NCBI GenBank assembly: GCA_027604505.1 | Contig: JADIIX010000143.1 | Coordinates: 1-56,813, forward strand | DNA: 56,813 bases | Source of the DNA: Gonapodya sp. JEL0774 | Lineage: Eukaryota > Monoblepharomycota > Monoblepharidomycetes > Monoblepharidales > Gonapodyaceae | Direction of reading: 5' to 3' | Shown here: piece by piece, positions 35,407 through 45,766 of the stretch | Layout of the letters: every line of letters begins with the position of its first letter | Position numbering within the stretch: the stretch's first letter is position 1 | Translations under genes and position numbers: made by a program | The notes under the pieces: generated by a model | Databases searched by the model: none | What the model was told of the DNA's origin: nothing | The model's input: only the letters and a program-made list of their open reading frames with translations

Positions 35407-38229
35407 ATGGTTCTCATAAAATCACCTTACCCTGATGTCACGATCCCTGATACTGATATCTAGTGAGCTGACTTTCATGAATCCAAGGGAATCGACCTGC
35501 CGAATCCAACCGGATCGACTTTTCCTCAGCTCTTTTCTGTTCGAGAATCTCACAGAAAAGCAACTGATTCGCGAGGTTTTAACGCAATGACTCGCTTCGT
35601 TCTGTTGAGGGCCTTAATGAGCAACAAACCTTTTCATCGCACAGACTTTTATCGACTCTCTCACTGGACGAACCTTAACGCTTCTTGAACTTCGTGATCG
35701 GATCGACTATTTGGCGCGAGCTCTGGTAGATTCCAAGGCCCCATGGGGTGGATGGAGGAAGAGCGAGGTCATTGCTTTGTTCTCACCGAATCATATAGAG
35801 TACCCAGTGGCTCTATGGGCTGGCCTTCGGGCAGGAGGAGTGGTGACGACGATGAACCCAGGTTGTGAGTTAAAATTACAAGTCAGCAGTACATAAAAGC
35901 GTTGCCGCTCTCGCTCATAGTATTACAACACATCAGACACCGCGACCGAGGTTGCTTTTCAACTTAGGGATTCCCATTCGAAAGCCATCGTCACCACCAC
36001 TGCCCAGCTTCCGGTTGCCATCGCTGCCTGTCGATCTTCCAACATTCCCTCTTCCCACATAATCGTAATCGATGCTCCTGGTGTCACTTATTTGTTTGAG
36101 GGGCAGACTTTTCTGACAATTGTCGGACTAGTGGAGAAGGGAAAGGCACTGAAGCCAACACCACGAGTAAAAGTTAACACGGAGGAGACGGCTCTGCTGA
36201 TGTACAGCTCAGGGACTACGGGAAGGAGTAAAGGCGTCGAGAGCAGTCACAGGTTGGCAGGTCCCCTGCTCTGAGATCCCGGAATGTGTTGACCTGTATT
36301 CCTGTCTGTTAGAAACATCATCACCAACGTCTTACAAGTCGCTGCCGACGGGACCGGCATGGCTCTTGCTGGAGACACAATCGTCGGAGTCCTGGTGAGT
36401 ACCTCATATGAAGCAAGTTCGAATCCGTACGACATCAAAGCATGAGCGGTTCCTCACATCTCTATGAACCATAACCAAGCCGTTTTATCACTGCTACGGA
36501 TTGACTTACACGGTGCATTGGGCTGTGTATTCGGGCCTCCGTAATGTTGTGTTTGGCCAGTTCAAGCTCGAGACGTTTTTGGAGGCGGTGGCGAAGTATA
36601 AGGTATTATCGTGTTCTTTGTCACATCGGCAACGGCCTCTCGATGTTGGAACTCGGTTCCCATTCCACCCTACAGGTCAATGTCGCCCACCTCGTACCAC
36701 CCATTATGATTCAATTGGCAAAGAATCCCATTGTAGAGAAGGCAGACTTCTCATCCTTGCGTTGGATTATCTCCGGAGCTGCACCAATGGTATGTTTGTT
36801 TCTTTCCATTGACACATCTTATCAACATTTTAATTACTCTGAATGCAGGCAGGTGAACTGGGCGTGGAAGTACGACAGCGGTGCGGTGTCCAGATAAAAC
36901 AGGCGTGGGGTGAGTGTGGGCTTGTTGTCAAAGTCTTTCGGGATGGTTAACCGAAATGTTGCTTCTCCCAGGAATGGTAAGCGAATTGTCCTCGTTTGAT
37001 AAACCGTGCTATGTGCTTGTTCCACGTAATCAAGCGGCTTTTTGACAAACACACCAGACGGAGCTCTCCCCCGTGTCTACAGTTGAACCCTGTGGCCGCG
37101 TAGTGGACGGATCCGTTGGAGTACTCTTGCCGAATCAAGAAGCGAAGATTGTAGACCCCGAAACTTTGAAAGGTGATTTTATCTGCCATAGACTACTTGG
37201 AGTGATTATAACAGATGAGATTCTGAACTCCATGTCGCATCCACTTCAATTATAGAGCTGGGCTACAATGAAGAGGGAGAGCTTGTGAGCCGCGCGAGTC
37301 TTATCGTTCTCTAATTTCGATCTTTAACCATCTCCTAATTCATCATTCGACGCGGTCAGCTCGTCCGAGGTCCGAATAGGATGAAAGGTTATCGTGAGTA
37401 TAACGTTGGTGATATGACTTCTCGATTATTGGGGTGATGTCGCTCCTTTTGTGCTAATCATACTACAGTGAATAACGCCAAGGCCAACGCCGAAACCATA
37501 ACTGCGGATGGCTTTCTGAGAACTGGAGATTTGGCTGTGGTGGATGAAAACGGTGTCTTCTATATCCGGGACAGATTGAAGGTGGGTCAAGTTTGTCAGG
37601 ATGTGTTGCTGTTCGGGTTCTGAATTGCTCTCAATTGCTTTTCCACAGGAGTTGATCAAAGTTAAGGGTTTCCAGGTGGCTCCAGGTCAGTCATATCAGT
37701 TCTTGGCCTGATCTTCTATAATTCTGATTCTCGAGTAATCTGTTCAGCGGAGCTTGAAGGGCTATTACTGACCCACGACGCCGTCGCAGACTGTGCTGTA
37801 ATGTGAGAAATCTTTTGGTCCCTGTTGCATGGTGTGGTACATCTGGGGACCACCATATGGTTAACTTTGGGCACCACCTAATTCCAGTCCCATCGAAGAC
37901 GCGTACAGCGGAGAAGCTCCGAAAGCATTTGTCGTTCTCAAGCCCGCATACTTGACTACGTCAGCAAGTGAGAAGAAGGCGCTCATCCAAAGCATTCTTA
38001 AAAAAGTGCATGCAGATCTGGCAAAGCATAAACATATCACCGGAGGTGTGGAATTATTGGAAGCGATTCCGAAGGTGTGCTATGCCTCTCGCAGTTGATT
38101 TAACGAATGTACTAACGATCACATCGTCATTCCTCTCGTCTGGAGACTGCGTCTGGCAAGATTCTGCGAAGAACTTTGAGAGACATGGAGCGAGAGAAAG
38201 TGGCAAAGAAAACCTCTTCTAAGCTTTAA
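35407..38229 (+). CDS. 4-coumarate:CoA ligase-like acyl-CoA synthetase with peroxisomal signal
   Basis: Seventeen exons from 35407 to 38229 join in frame to about 558 residues: starts at 35407, 35530, 35645, 35937, 36313, 36480, 36676, 36849, 36972, 37058, 37256, 37360, 37469, 37649, 37748, 37888 and 38146. The ANL adenylating domain is complete: LLMYSSGTTGRSKGVESSHR (P-loop), PFYHCYGLTYT, SGAAPM, QAWGMTELSPV, TADGFLRTGDLAVVDENGVF, IRDRLKELIKVKGFQVAPAE and the C-terminal catalytic Lys in TASGKILRR. The protein ends in SKL, a classic PTS1, so it should act in peroxisomes and activate a carboxylic acid to its CoA thioester. The acid cannot be told. Exon 9 is only five bases. The donor after exon 2 (GTTTTA) is weak. 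Confidence 0.93.
36972..36976 (+). other. five-base microexon
   Basis: The bases GAATG, flanked by CCCAG and GTAAGC, supply the G-M of the conserved QAWGMTELSP motif. Without it the join loses the motif and the downstream frame. The upstream exon ends in phase 1 and the next begins in phase 0. Confidence 0.8.
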
Positions 38230-38699
38230 AATGTCATCTCTAAGACTCAACTATCCTGATTACAGTAATTATGAGTGCCGCCAATGGTTGTACGATTGCG
38301 TCGTGCTCTGCCGTTCACTCATCAGATTGTGTAATCGAGAGAGCAAGAACACCTACTCGAGGTCGATAAACGGAAGTTCAAAGCTTATAGATGTCTGCGT
38401 GACCTGGCTCCTGATGAACGAGAACGAACTGTCCACTTTGAATCCGTTACCACACTACCAACGGAAGCATACCATTGAGATGGTGGACGCACACAGTGGT
38501 GATCTCACGGCCAACTGCTCATCTCTTTTTCAAAAAAGGCGAATGGTCCAACACATTTCGTCATCTGGTGAGGCGTGAAAGTTTAATTTGAGGCGCAGGT
38601 GACTTCATAAACCTTTCACGGGTCGCAATTTTGCAAGCCCATTGATTTTGGCATTTTGCATCATCTTCACTAAACTCAACGCTAACGAACACATCCAAC
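38230..38699. other. intergenic; unsupported 115-codon frame
   Basis: An ATG frame at 38231-38578 begins two bases after the ligase stop. Its translation is unlike any family, has scattered Cys and no domain, and would lie in the 3' UTR of the ligase gene. I do not call it a gene. Confidence 0.3.
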
Positions 38700-39194
38700 A
38701 TGGCTGGTACGTTGCGTACTCGTTGTCACGCATCTCCCGCGAATGATACCTACAATAAGCTGATCACTGGACTCGTCAGATTTCAACCCCGACGACTTCT
38801 CAGAGTCCACTTCCCGTGGCACCCAGCAACCGGGTCAGCAGAAGCAGCTATCCACTGCAGCGAAAGTTGTGAGTTGAAAGAGGATAGCAATTCATACGGT
38901 TCTTATGCAGGAGTTTTAGTTGCGGTCAAGACGGAGATTAGTTTGGAACGGTACCTTGAATTTTCAAGACCGTCAGTTCTCCGAGAAGGGTATGAACAGC
39001 TTGACCTGGGCCCGCAGAGTACATGTAGATTGTTGCTTTGACGAATCTCATTGTGTTCTTGCCTTGAGACCAATAATGTCGGGTTGAGTTCGCCCGAGAA
39101 CTCCGCTTTTTGCTTGAGTTCCTCCGTATTGGAATTCGTCACGGACATTAACGACTTAAATTGTCCCATCCTTTTTTCCGAATCATTATGTTAG

Positions 39195-39916
39195 GGTCTT
39201 GGTCTCGCCGGCGCACTCGCTGCTGGCGGTCTAGCGACCGGTATCGGTCTCGCCGTCAAACATCACAAGGATGGTGAACGTCGCGAAGAGGAGCAACTCC
39301 ACGCCGCTCAGGCTCAGGCAGCCCAAGCCCAGCAGCAGGCCGCCCAATACCAGCAGCAGGCCGCCCAGGCCCAGGCCCAACTGGACGCGGCGAAGGCTCA
39401 GGAGCTGAACGCTCGGTTGCATGCTGCACAGGCGCAAGACGCCGCCGCCCACTACCAAGCCCCATCGTACGCCGCCCCGGTATGTGCAACGTAGACTGTT
39501 CAGTGGTATCTATTTCGCTCTCTCCTAATATATTACTTCGCCCAAATCGGCTACCCTGCAAATATGACACACTTTTGAAGCAGGCGGCTGGCGGTGCGCA
39601 GTGAGTAACATTCAACCCCTCACGAAATTTGACATGACCGTCCTCTATTCTAATCTAACTCTGCCTCTCATTCACCTTCGAACTTCTCAGATATCACACA
39701 ATCGTCGCGGGTAACACGTACTGGCAGCTCTCGCAGCAGTACGGAACCACAGTCCAGGCACTGGAGCAACTAAATCCCGGAGTGAACTAGTGAGTGGCGT
39801 CCCTTCTTCCCAAGGTGTAATTTTTGTTGGCGTCATGAATAACTGACCAATGTGTTCTCCGTGATCTCACACTCAGCAACAACCTGCAGATTGGGAGCCA
39901 GATCCGCATTCGCTGA
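39195..39916 (+). CDS. small LysM-domain protein
   Basis: Exons 39195-39479, a short exon encoding AAGGA near 39583-39601, one from about 39691 to 39790 and one ending at 39916. The N-terminal segment is Gly/Ala-rich and hydrophobic (GLGLAGALAAGGLATGIGLA). A long Gln/Ala-rich coiled region follows (EEEQLHAAQAQAAQAQQQ). One C-terminal LysM motif closes it (HTIVAGNTYWQLSQQYGTTV, LEQLNPGVN, NNLQIGSQIRIR). LysM binds N-acetylglucosamine polymers such as chitin or peptidoglycan, or can be intracellular. The start exon is unresolved: ATGGCTG at 38700 has a GT next to it, but the phase does not fit the frame at 39195. No classical signal peptide is visible, so location is uncertain. Confidence 0.75.
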
Positions 39917-40357
39917 AGAAAAAAGTCATCGTTCCGATGTGCCTTGTTGTGAGTGATATGAGCGACGGACCAGTAGTTTTCAATCTGATATCCGCTGTGG
40001 GGATGAAAAAGCAATAGTAATATGCTGTCCAAGAAGTACCGCCCCCGCCCCATGCTCACAAGATCAGTATTACGGAACAAGAAGGAGAATGTGGAGGGCA
40101 TGTTGCACACAGCAAGCGCGAAGATTACGATTATGGGAAACACAGAAGAGGATGCCGCGAAGTTTTGAAGAAAGTTTTGGGACGTGGTCGAATTTCTTGG
40201 TCTGGATGTCTTTCTCGCAAATCAATTATGTAGCCGAATAGCTCCCATCCCGAATTTACTTCGATATTCAAATTTCGTAATCTAGAAGGACACCGAGTTA
40301 AAGAAAGACTCAATTCTCCGGTAGCATACCCTGTTTCTGAACTCTCGCAATGCTTGG
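39917..40357. other. intergenic containing one copy of a 100-base duplication
   Basis: No gene is supported. The segment 40118-40217 is repeated, imperfectly, at 41144-41246. Confidence 0.4.
40118..40217 (+). repeat. 100-base direct repeat, copy 1
   Basis: This matches 41144-41246 over its whole length, including the exact words GTCGCGAAGTTTTGAAGAAA-like and TTTCTTGGTCTGGATGT. The minus strand of both copies reads a hydrophobic stretch (SSVFPIIVIFALAV here), hinting at a shared membrane-protein exon, but no gene can be built. Confidence 0.6.
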
Positions 40358-40714
40358 TTACTCGTCGACGTCCGAGTCCTCAAGATAAACTGGAATTGGA
40401 ACGAACTCTCCGTCCTCATTCCAAAAATCCTCCCGACATACAGGTTTATGTAGCTTCGAGTGCCTCCTCTGACACTCAGCATCACAGTACATCGCGATAT
40501 TGCAACGTGCACACGTTTTCGTGGGCTTCATAGTCATTGCATGAGGGGGAACAGTCCATAGTACATTGTACTTTCCAATCACGTCCTTTCGATAACCGTC
40601 CTTGCGCGATTCCGCGATTTCCATATTTTTAGACGGTGGATTGGAGAAAATTTCGAGTGCTGCCGCAATCGTCGGAGTTTTTGCCATAGTTCGATAATCG
40701 TCTGCTGACAGCAT
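40358..40714 (-). CDS. short MYND-finger protein, probably truncated
   Basis: A 118-residue frame starts with ATG at 40714. Its C-terminal half has KTCARCNIAMYCDAECQRRH followed by SKLHKPVC, which is the second half of a MYND zinc finger. The first Cys-x2-Cys pair that normally precedes it is missing (VPPHAMTMKPTKTC has none), so only one zinc site would be complete. The first half (SADDYRTMAKTPTIAAALEI) resembles the linker between ankyrin repeats and the MYND finger in fungal ankyrin-MYND proteins. Upstream bases offer a splice acceptor just before the ATG, so this may be the last exon of a decayed gene. It could equally be a pseudogene. Confidence 0.4.
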   Translation of the reverse strand: MLSADDYRTMAKTPTIAAALEIFSNPPSKNMEIAESRKDGYRKDVIGKYNVLWTVPPHAMTMKPTKTCARCNIAMYCDAECQRRHSKLHKPVCREDFWNEDGEFVPIPVYLEDSDVDE

Positions 40715-41414
40715 TGCTAATGCCAATGGAGGAAACGGCGATCGGTGCGGCAAAAGAAGCGTTTACCTGTGGTGGAGTGCAGGAACGGATCGCCGTGGCC
40801 GGCGTGATCCTTCAATCACAAAATGAACCGGAGCTCTTGGTACCGAGTTCTTCCCCTTCCTTCTCAAAATGAGACCATCAAACTACATTGGCTGAGAATT
40901 CTTATGAAATGAGTGCTACGCTGCGTGCGAATGCGTGATCCAATTCCAAATCCGAAATGTATTTAGTCAGCTGTGAATAGTGTGTGCCCAGGTTGTGAAG
41001 TCCAGTGCTTCCTTTGGTGGGAACCAGCCAGCCAACGAGGCGTTGATGTCTTGCTTGGATGGATGGGAATTGATCGCGTTGCGAGGGTATTTTGGCGCTT
41101 GAGTTCTTCAGGTATATCCGGCAGTGCGGACGTATCACATAGAGCGTGAAGATTACGCAAATGGGAAATATAGAAGAGTATGTCGCGAAGTTTTGAAGAA
41201 AGGTTTTGGACGTTGGCAATTTTCTTGGTCTGGATGTATTTCCTGGATTTGGCTAGTCGCATAGTTCTCATCCCTTTCAACCCAGTAATGCAACACGAAA
41301 TACATCGGTTTCCATCAAGTTCATCAGGATAAGTACCAAATGTTATTACATTTCGGCAAAAGCACCATGAAGCTAATTATATGCGGTATCATGCATGCAC
41401 TGTGACCAAATGTT
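40715..41414. other. intergenic containing copy 2 of the 100-base repeat
   Basis: Open frames on the minus strand (40902-41280) have no supported start or family. The region holds the repeat copy at 41144-41246. Confidence 0.4.
41144..41246 (+). repeat. 100-base direct repeat, copy 2
   Basis: Second copy of 40118-40217, about 1 kb downstream in the same orientation. The minus strand reads SSIFPICVIFTLYVI, close to the reading of copy 1, so the duplicated unit may be an exon relic. Confidence 0.6.
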
Positions 41415-43139
41415 TCAGTTCTCTTTCGTCACGTCTGCACCAGCAACAAGGTTCCTCGATTGCTCCTTGCACTCAGCGATCCCATTCCACGGTTTATCGG
41501 CCACCGATCCACGTGACGACTTCCGCTTTCTTCTCGCTCGACGTTCAAGTCGTCGTTTATGGGATGATACCCAACGTGAGAACCAGTAAATGTGAAGGGG
41601 GAATACAAGGGCAGGAATGACCCACACTGACGAGCAAGAGAAGAAAGCGTCAGTGACGACGACCAACTGGAGGGGCGATGCCATATTGCTTGCTCCACAT
41701 GACGTCTACATACGATACGGAACTCCAACGTCCAGTTCCGTGGCAACACTCCATCCCAACGCCACATGCAGCAGCACCCTTGTGACAAAATAGGAAAGTC
41801 CAAACGTTAAGTCTGCACGGTACTTTTTGTTGAGCTGTCCGATCGCCATAACGAATGTGGGGAGCTCGAGGAGGCCAAACGGCAAGAATGCGGCAGGAAG
41901 TCCCGTGTAGAGGGCGAACAGGACGATGAGCGTAAACAGGACGTGGTGGATGTAGCCCGAGAGAAGGGTGATCTAGTCAAAGTGTCGCCACGGTTTTCGA
42001 ATGCCGGATGCAACGGCCGCCATGAAACCACAGTTGTTAGTCGATCTACACAGCGAACATTTCTTACAACTTACCTCATAGGGGTAGAACACAGACCCGA
42101 TTGCAATATCGCACCACATGTATGACATGAAGTAGATAGAGATCCAGAGGGAAAGTCGGGATGTACCGTACAACGGCCATCTGCCAAAGGCAAAAGGAAG
42201 CCAAAGGAAGAAAGGAAGAAGACAAAACTCAAATAATGAGATTCTGGTTGGTTGGAATCAACACTGCAAAACCCTGTCAGACGGGTAACAGCGCCCTGGC
42301 GTTCACCGTTAAAGCTCCTATTCCGGCTACCAGTGCCACAGCTGGTCAGACAGCAACCGTTTATGTTGCATGCGTATCAGTGTACGACTTTGCACACGAT
42401 GCGTCTGCGTGCTTTCTTCGCGGAAACGGACCAAGCCTCTTGCAGCTCCGCATTGCGGCAACTGTTGTAGAAATTGAGAACACAAAGCAAAATCACAAAG
42501 GAGGATCCTCCACAATGGTCCTGCCAGCCAATCTGAGAGTGTCATATGTAGCTAGCGTGTGTGGTGTCCTCCGGCGGTGCTCGTTTGGGTCCGTTCTCGA
42601 ATAGCTCGAGGACTGCCAACAGAGCATCCTCACCTCTCTATATCCCATCCGTGTGTGACCCACCCTGCCACTGCCACTGTTCCGGCCAGAGTCATAACGA
42701 GGCTAGAAAAAAATGTCAATATCCATGACACTTTCCGCTCGAATGTCGGGTCCTGCAAAGGGTCAAGTTCAAAATCTGGGTCCAGGTCCTCGAATCCGTT
42801 AAGCGAGTTGTCCCCAAGCCCATCTCGTTTACGAAGAGCTCCCATCTCGCGCTTTTTCTTGGAAATTTGCCGCCGACGTGAGCGGATCCAAAGCCATCGT
42901 ACTGTTAGGAACAGCGCTGTTTGAGCAGCAATAAGAATAGCGAGTGGCTGCAGAATCTCGGGGTCGGTAATAAAGCTGAGTACGGATGAATGCGATTCGA
43001 GTGATTCTGAGGACCTCTCGAAACGTCGGACCCAGGCATCGTCACGATTGTGTGAGGCAGGTTGCCCAGGGAACTTCGGTGGAGGTGTTGGATGAATTCG
43101 CCGAAGAAGAAACTCCAATTTGGGGAACGTGGGCAACAT
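41415..43139 (-). CDS. TLC-domain membrane protein, tandem copy 1
   Basis: Four exons on the minus strand: 43139-42634, 42180-42075, 41972-41714 and 41626-41415. They give about 360 residues. The N-terminal part is hydrophilic with one helix (LAILIAAQTALFLTVRWLW). The core carries VSWILTFFSSLVMTLAGTVA, SLWISIYFMSYMWCDIAIGS, ITLLSGYIHHVLFTLIVLFA, LPFGLLELPTFVMAIGQLNK and a last helix ending in HIYWF with a basic tail. The His-His after the third helix and the YMxCDIA segment are TLC (TRAM-LAG1-CLN8) features. TLC proteins act in ER lipid metabolism or membrane lipid sensing; the substrate here is unknown. Intron positions match the downstream copy, including an identical 106-base second exon. 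Confidence 0.82.
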
Positions 43140-44284
43140 GGAATGTCAGAAATGGGACTGGTTTCAAGCTTATGGTTAGATACCAGTTTCCGCTGACGAA
43201 GTTGCGGCTTTTCACCTTTTCGCGGTTTGGTGCACATTCCTGATATTATTATACTAAATCGACAACCGGGGTGAACCGACAAATAGAATTCCTGATTGGA
43301 AAAGCATTGCAATGAAAATGCTTTCCTTGATAAGCTTATCCACCGCAGGAACATACGAATCCACTTGAGTGGATTGCCGATCGCTCCTTATGATGCCGAG
43401 CTCCCGCGAGGCGGATCTCACAAACACGGACCTACCCACACTTGCAGGCGACGGCGTATCGTGCATCTTATGGCTCACATGTATTTCATGTGCGGTGGAG
43501 ACAGTATCCAGTCTTAAGTTCATCACACAACTTATAGTGGGTCACGTGTCCTTCATTTCACATTCCATCGCCACAAAATGACTTCCATCACTCACTCACT
43601 GCCCATGCAAATCGCACTAGTGCTGACTCTCGGACCTTGAACTCGGTCTTTCTTGCTTGTGCATATCAGGACCGTTCAATCCACGTTCCTCCCGAAGTCA
43701 AGCAAACCTGACTCCATGTCGTTTTCAATGACCAATTACGACAGCAGTGTTTTCTGCCAGGACACTTTGGTTCACGGGCAAGCGAGAGGGCTCAGTTGCA
43801 TGTTCTTCGGCGCATGCAATCGTGTCTGAATATGCTCACCCAAAATTATAAGCAAGAAAGGCTTTTGCAACGTTACTGCAATGAAAACGAAAGGCACATC
43901 TACAGTCGATGACATTGCAGAATGAAACGTTGTCTTACTCAATTGACAGTATGCAAAATCTTCAATTTGGACCCTGGCCAGCAGTGCTGATCTTCTCCCC
44001 TAATATTACCGACGATACAATATACATTCAGTGTCGCACTGCACACGATGAGGTTGCGGTACGCATATATCCGAACGTGGCCATTACTGTAGGAATATTC
44101 CGTAATTACCGAAGATCGCATAAGCAGGTAAACGCACAAAATCCGATACCACCCAAAAATCCGGACCTCAAAGTGATGTCAGTGGAACATTTCCAGAAAT
44201 GAAACTTGCATCCAATGGTGATATCCTCCCAAATCTTAATCCGACATTCTCCCCAGTGTCCAAACTCCAACACACGAACTTTGA
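43140..44284. other. spacer between tandem TLC genes
   Basis: About 1.1 kb. A 97-codon plus-strand frame at 43909-44202 begins with ATG but has no family resemblance and runs antisense into the 3' region of the neighbouring gene. I do not call it. Confidence 0.4.
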
Positions 44285-45766
44285 TCACTCTTCCTTCCTT
44301 GAAGACAGCAATCCGTCCACCGAATTCTTACTGGTAGAACGGCTCATCTGAGCATTTGTAAGACTGTCTTTCTCGACCCGTTCTGTTTCCTCGGCCCGCC
44401 GCTTGGCCCAAAGTCTCCTCTGCTGTTTGATCCACTTGTGGAACCAGTACACGTGTAGCGGAAGAACAATGGCCGGTAGTGGCCATACTAAATTTAATTT
44501 TTGTCATTCGAAGGAGCGGAAACGAAGAGGAGGAGCGAAGTGTGTGTGTGCCGTTGCAACTGTGGAGCAGCGCAGTGTTCTCACGTACCAATCATTCCAA
44601 CGTCCAATTCCCTTGCTAGACTCCAGCACAAGGCCGTATGCAGCACTACTCGCGTGCAGAAGTAGGTTCCACCAAACACCAAGTCCCGTCTGTACTGCTT
44701 ATCAAGCTGACCTAGTGCCATAACCAATGTCGGAAGCTCGAGCAGACAGAAGGGAAGGATACAAGCAACGAGACCGTGATATATGGCAAATGTGAAGATG
44801 AAAGAGAAAATGGCGTGGTGAACGTAACCGGCGAGGAGCGTGATCTGTAGTAACAAGCCGAAACCTGGGGTAAGTCGACAACGGCCGTTTGACAATATCA
44901 AGAATATAGGACGCTCAACACACCTGGCTGCGATAGTACGTTACGCCGATTGCAATATCACACCACATGTACGTAAGGAAGTAAATGGCAATCCATAATG
45001 ACAATCGGGTGTGTCCAACGATCGGCCACCTCGCAGACGAGGATGTGAAACGGTGTAGTTATTTATCAATTTAACATTCGGCGCCAAACAATGTCACGTC
45101 ACATGTCTTCAGAACAGCGCACCTCCAGAGCCGACATACTCACTTTGCCATGTCCCATCCATGAACAACCCATCCGAAGAATCCAAGCATCCCACCCACT
45201 GTCATCACCGCACTTGAGACGACGGTGAGGATCCAGGAAGTCTTCCGCTCAAATGATGGGTCGGTAAGAATATTATTTGATAGTTTCTTGGAATCTCCGA
45301 GACTCAGGGAATTGGTGTGCTTGGAAGTTGACCCTTGATTTCTCCACCTGTTAATCCACTTCCTTCGGACGAGCCAGAAAACGGCAATCTGAGCAACGAC
45401 AAAGAGCACCATAGGCTTCATGAATGCTGGGTGCATGATAACCTCCGCTAGTGAATAACTATGGAGTTGACTGGGTAGCACTCGGGAGGGTATTTCCGAT
45501 GAACAAGCCAGATTCGAGGGTCGATCAGTCGCAAAAAGAGACGATAAAGAAAACGATCTGGGCTCCTTCGTGCAGTGGATTCCGGATGCTGAATTAGATT
45601 GTGCAAGGAGCGGTAGAGGATACTTTGGAAACGATGGCAGCGATGTTGGATGATCTCTTCGAATTCGGGGCATGATTGGGACCGAGACGAGCTGATGTGG
45701 TAATAGAAGATGCTCTAGTAGAAAATTGGGGTGAATTGACGACTCTGTCGGATGGGGAAAGGACAT
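44285..45766 (-). CDS. TLC-domain membrane protein, tandem copy 2
   Basis: Four exons on the minus strand: 45766-45144, 45029-44924, 44844-44589 and 44487-44285. They give about 395 residues from the first ATG in frame. Sequence parallels copy 1: TSWILTVVSSAVMTVGGMLG, SLWIAIYFLTYMWCDIAIGV, ITLLAGYVHHAIFSFIFTFA, LPFCLLELPTLVMALGQLDK, YRRDLVFGGTYFCTRVVLHT and a final HVYWFHKWI with a charged tail. The N-terminal 130 residues differ from copy 1 and are Pro/Ser-rich. The shared exon structure shows a duplication that postdates the introns. Function within the TLC superfamily is not determined. Confidence 0.82.

Noticed and set aside
37058-37172. Apparent frameshift in the CoA ligase after TELSP
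   Set aside because: Recounting with overlapping translated frames places the acceptor one base earlier, so the exon is in frame with no defect.
38231-38578. 115-codon ATG frame directly after the CoA ligase stop
   Set aside because: No domain, no spacing for a promoter, and likely to be 3' UTR.
43909-44202. 97-codon plus-strand ATG frame
   Set aside because: No family resemblance and it runs into the 3' end of the TLC gene on the other strand.
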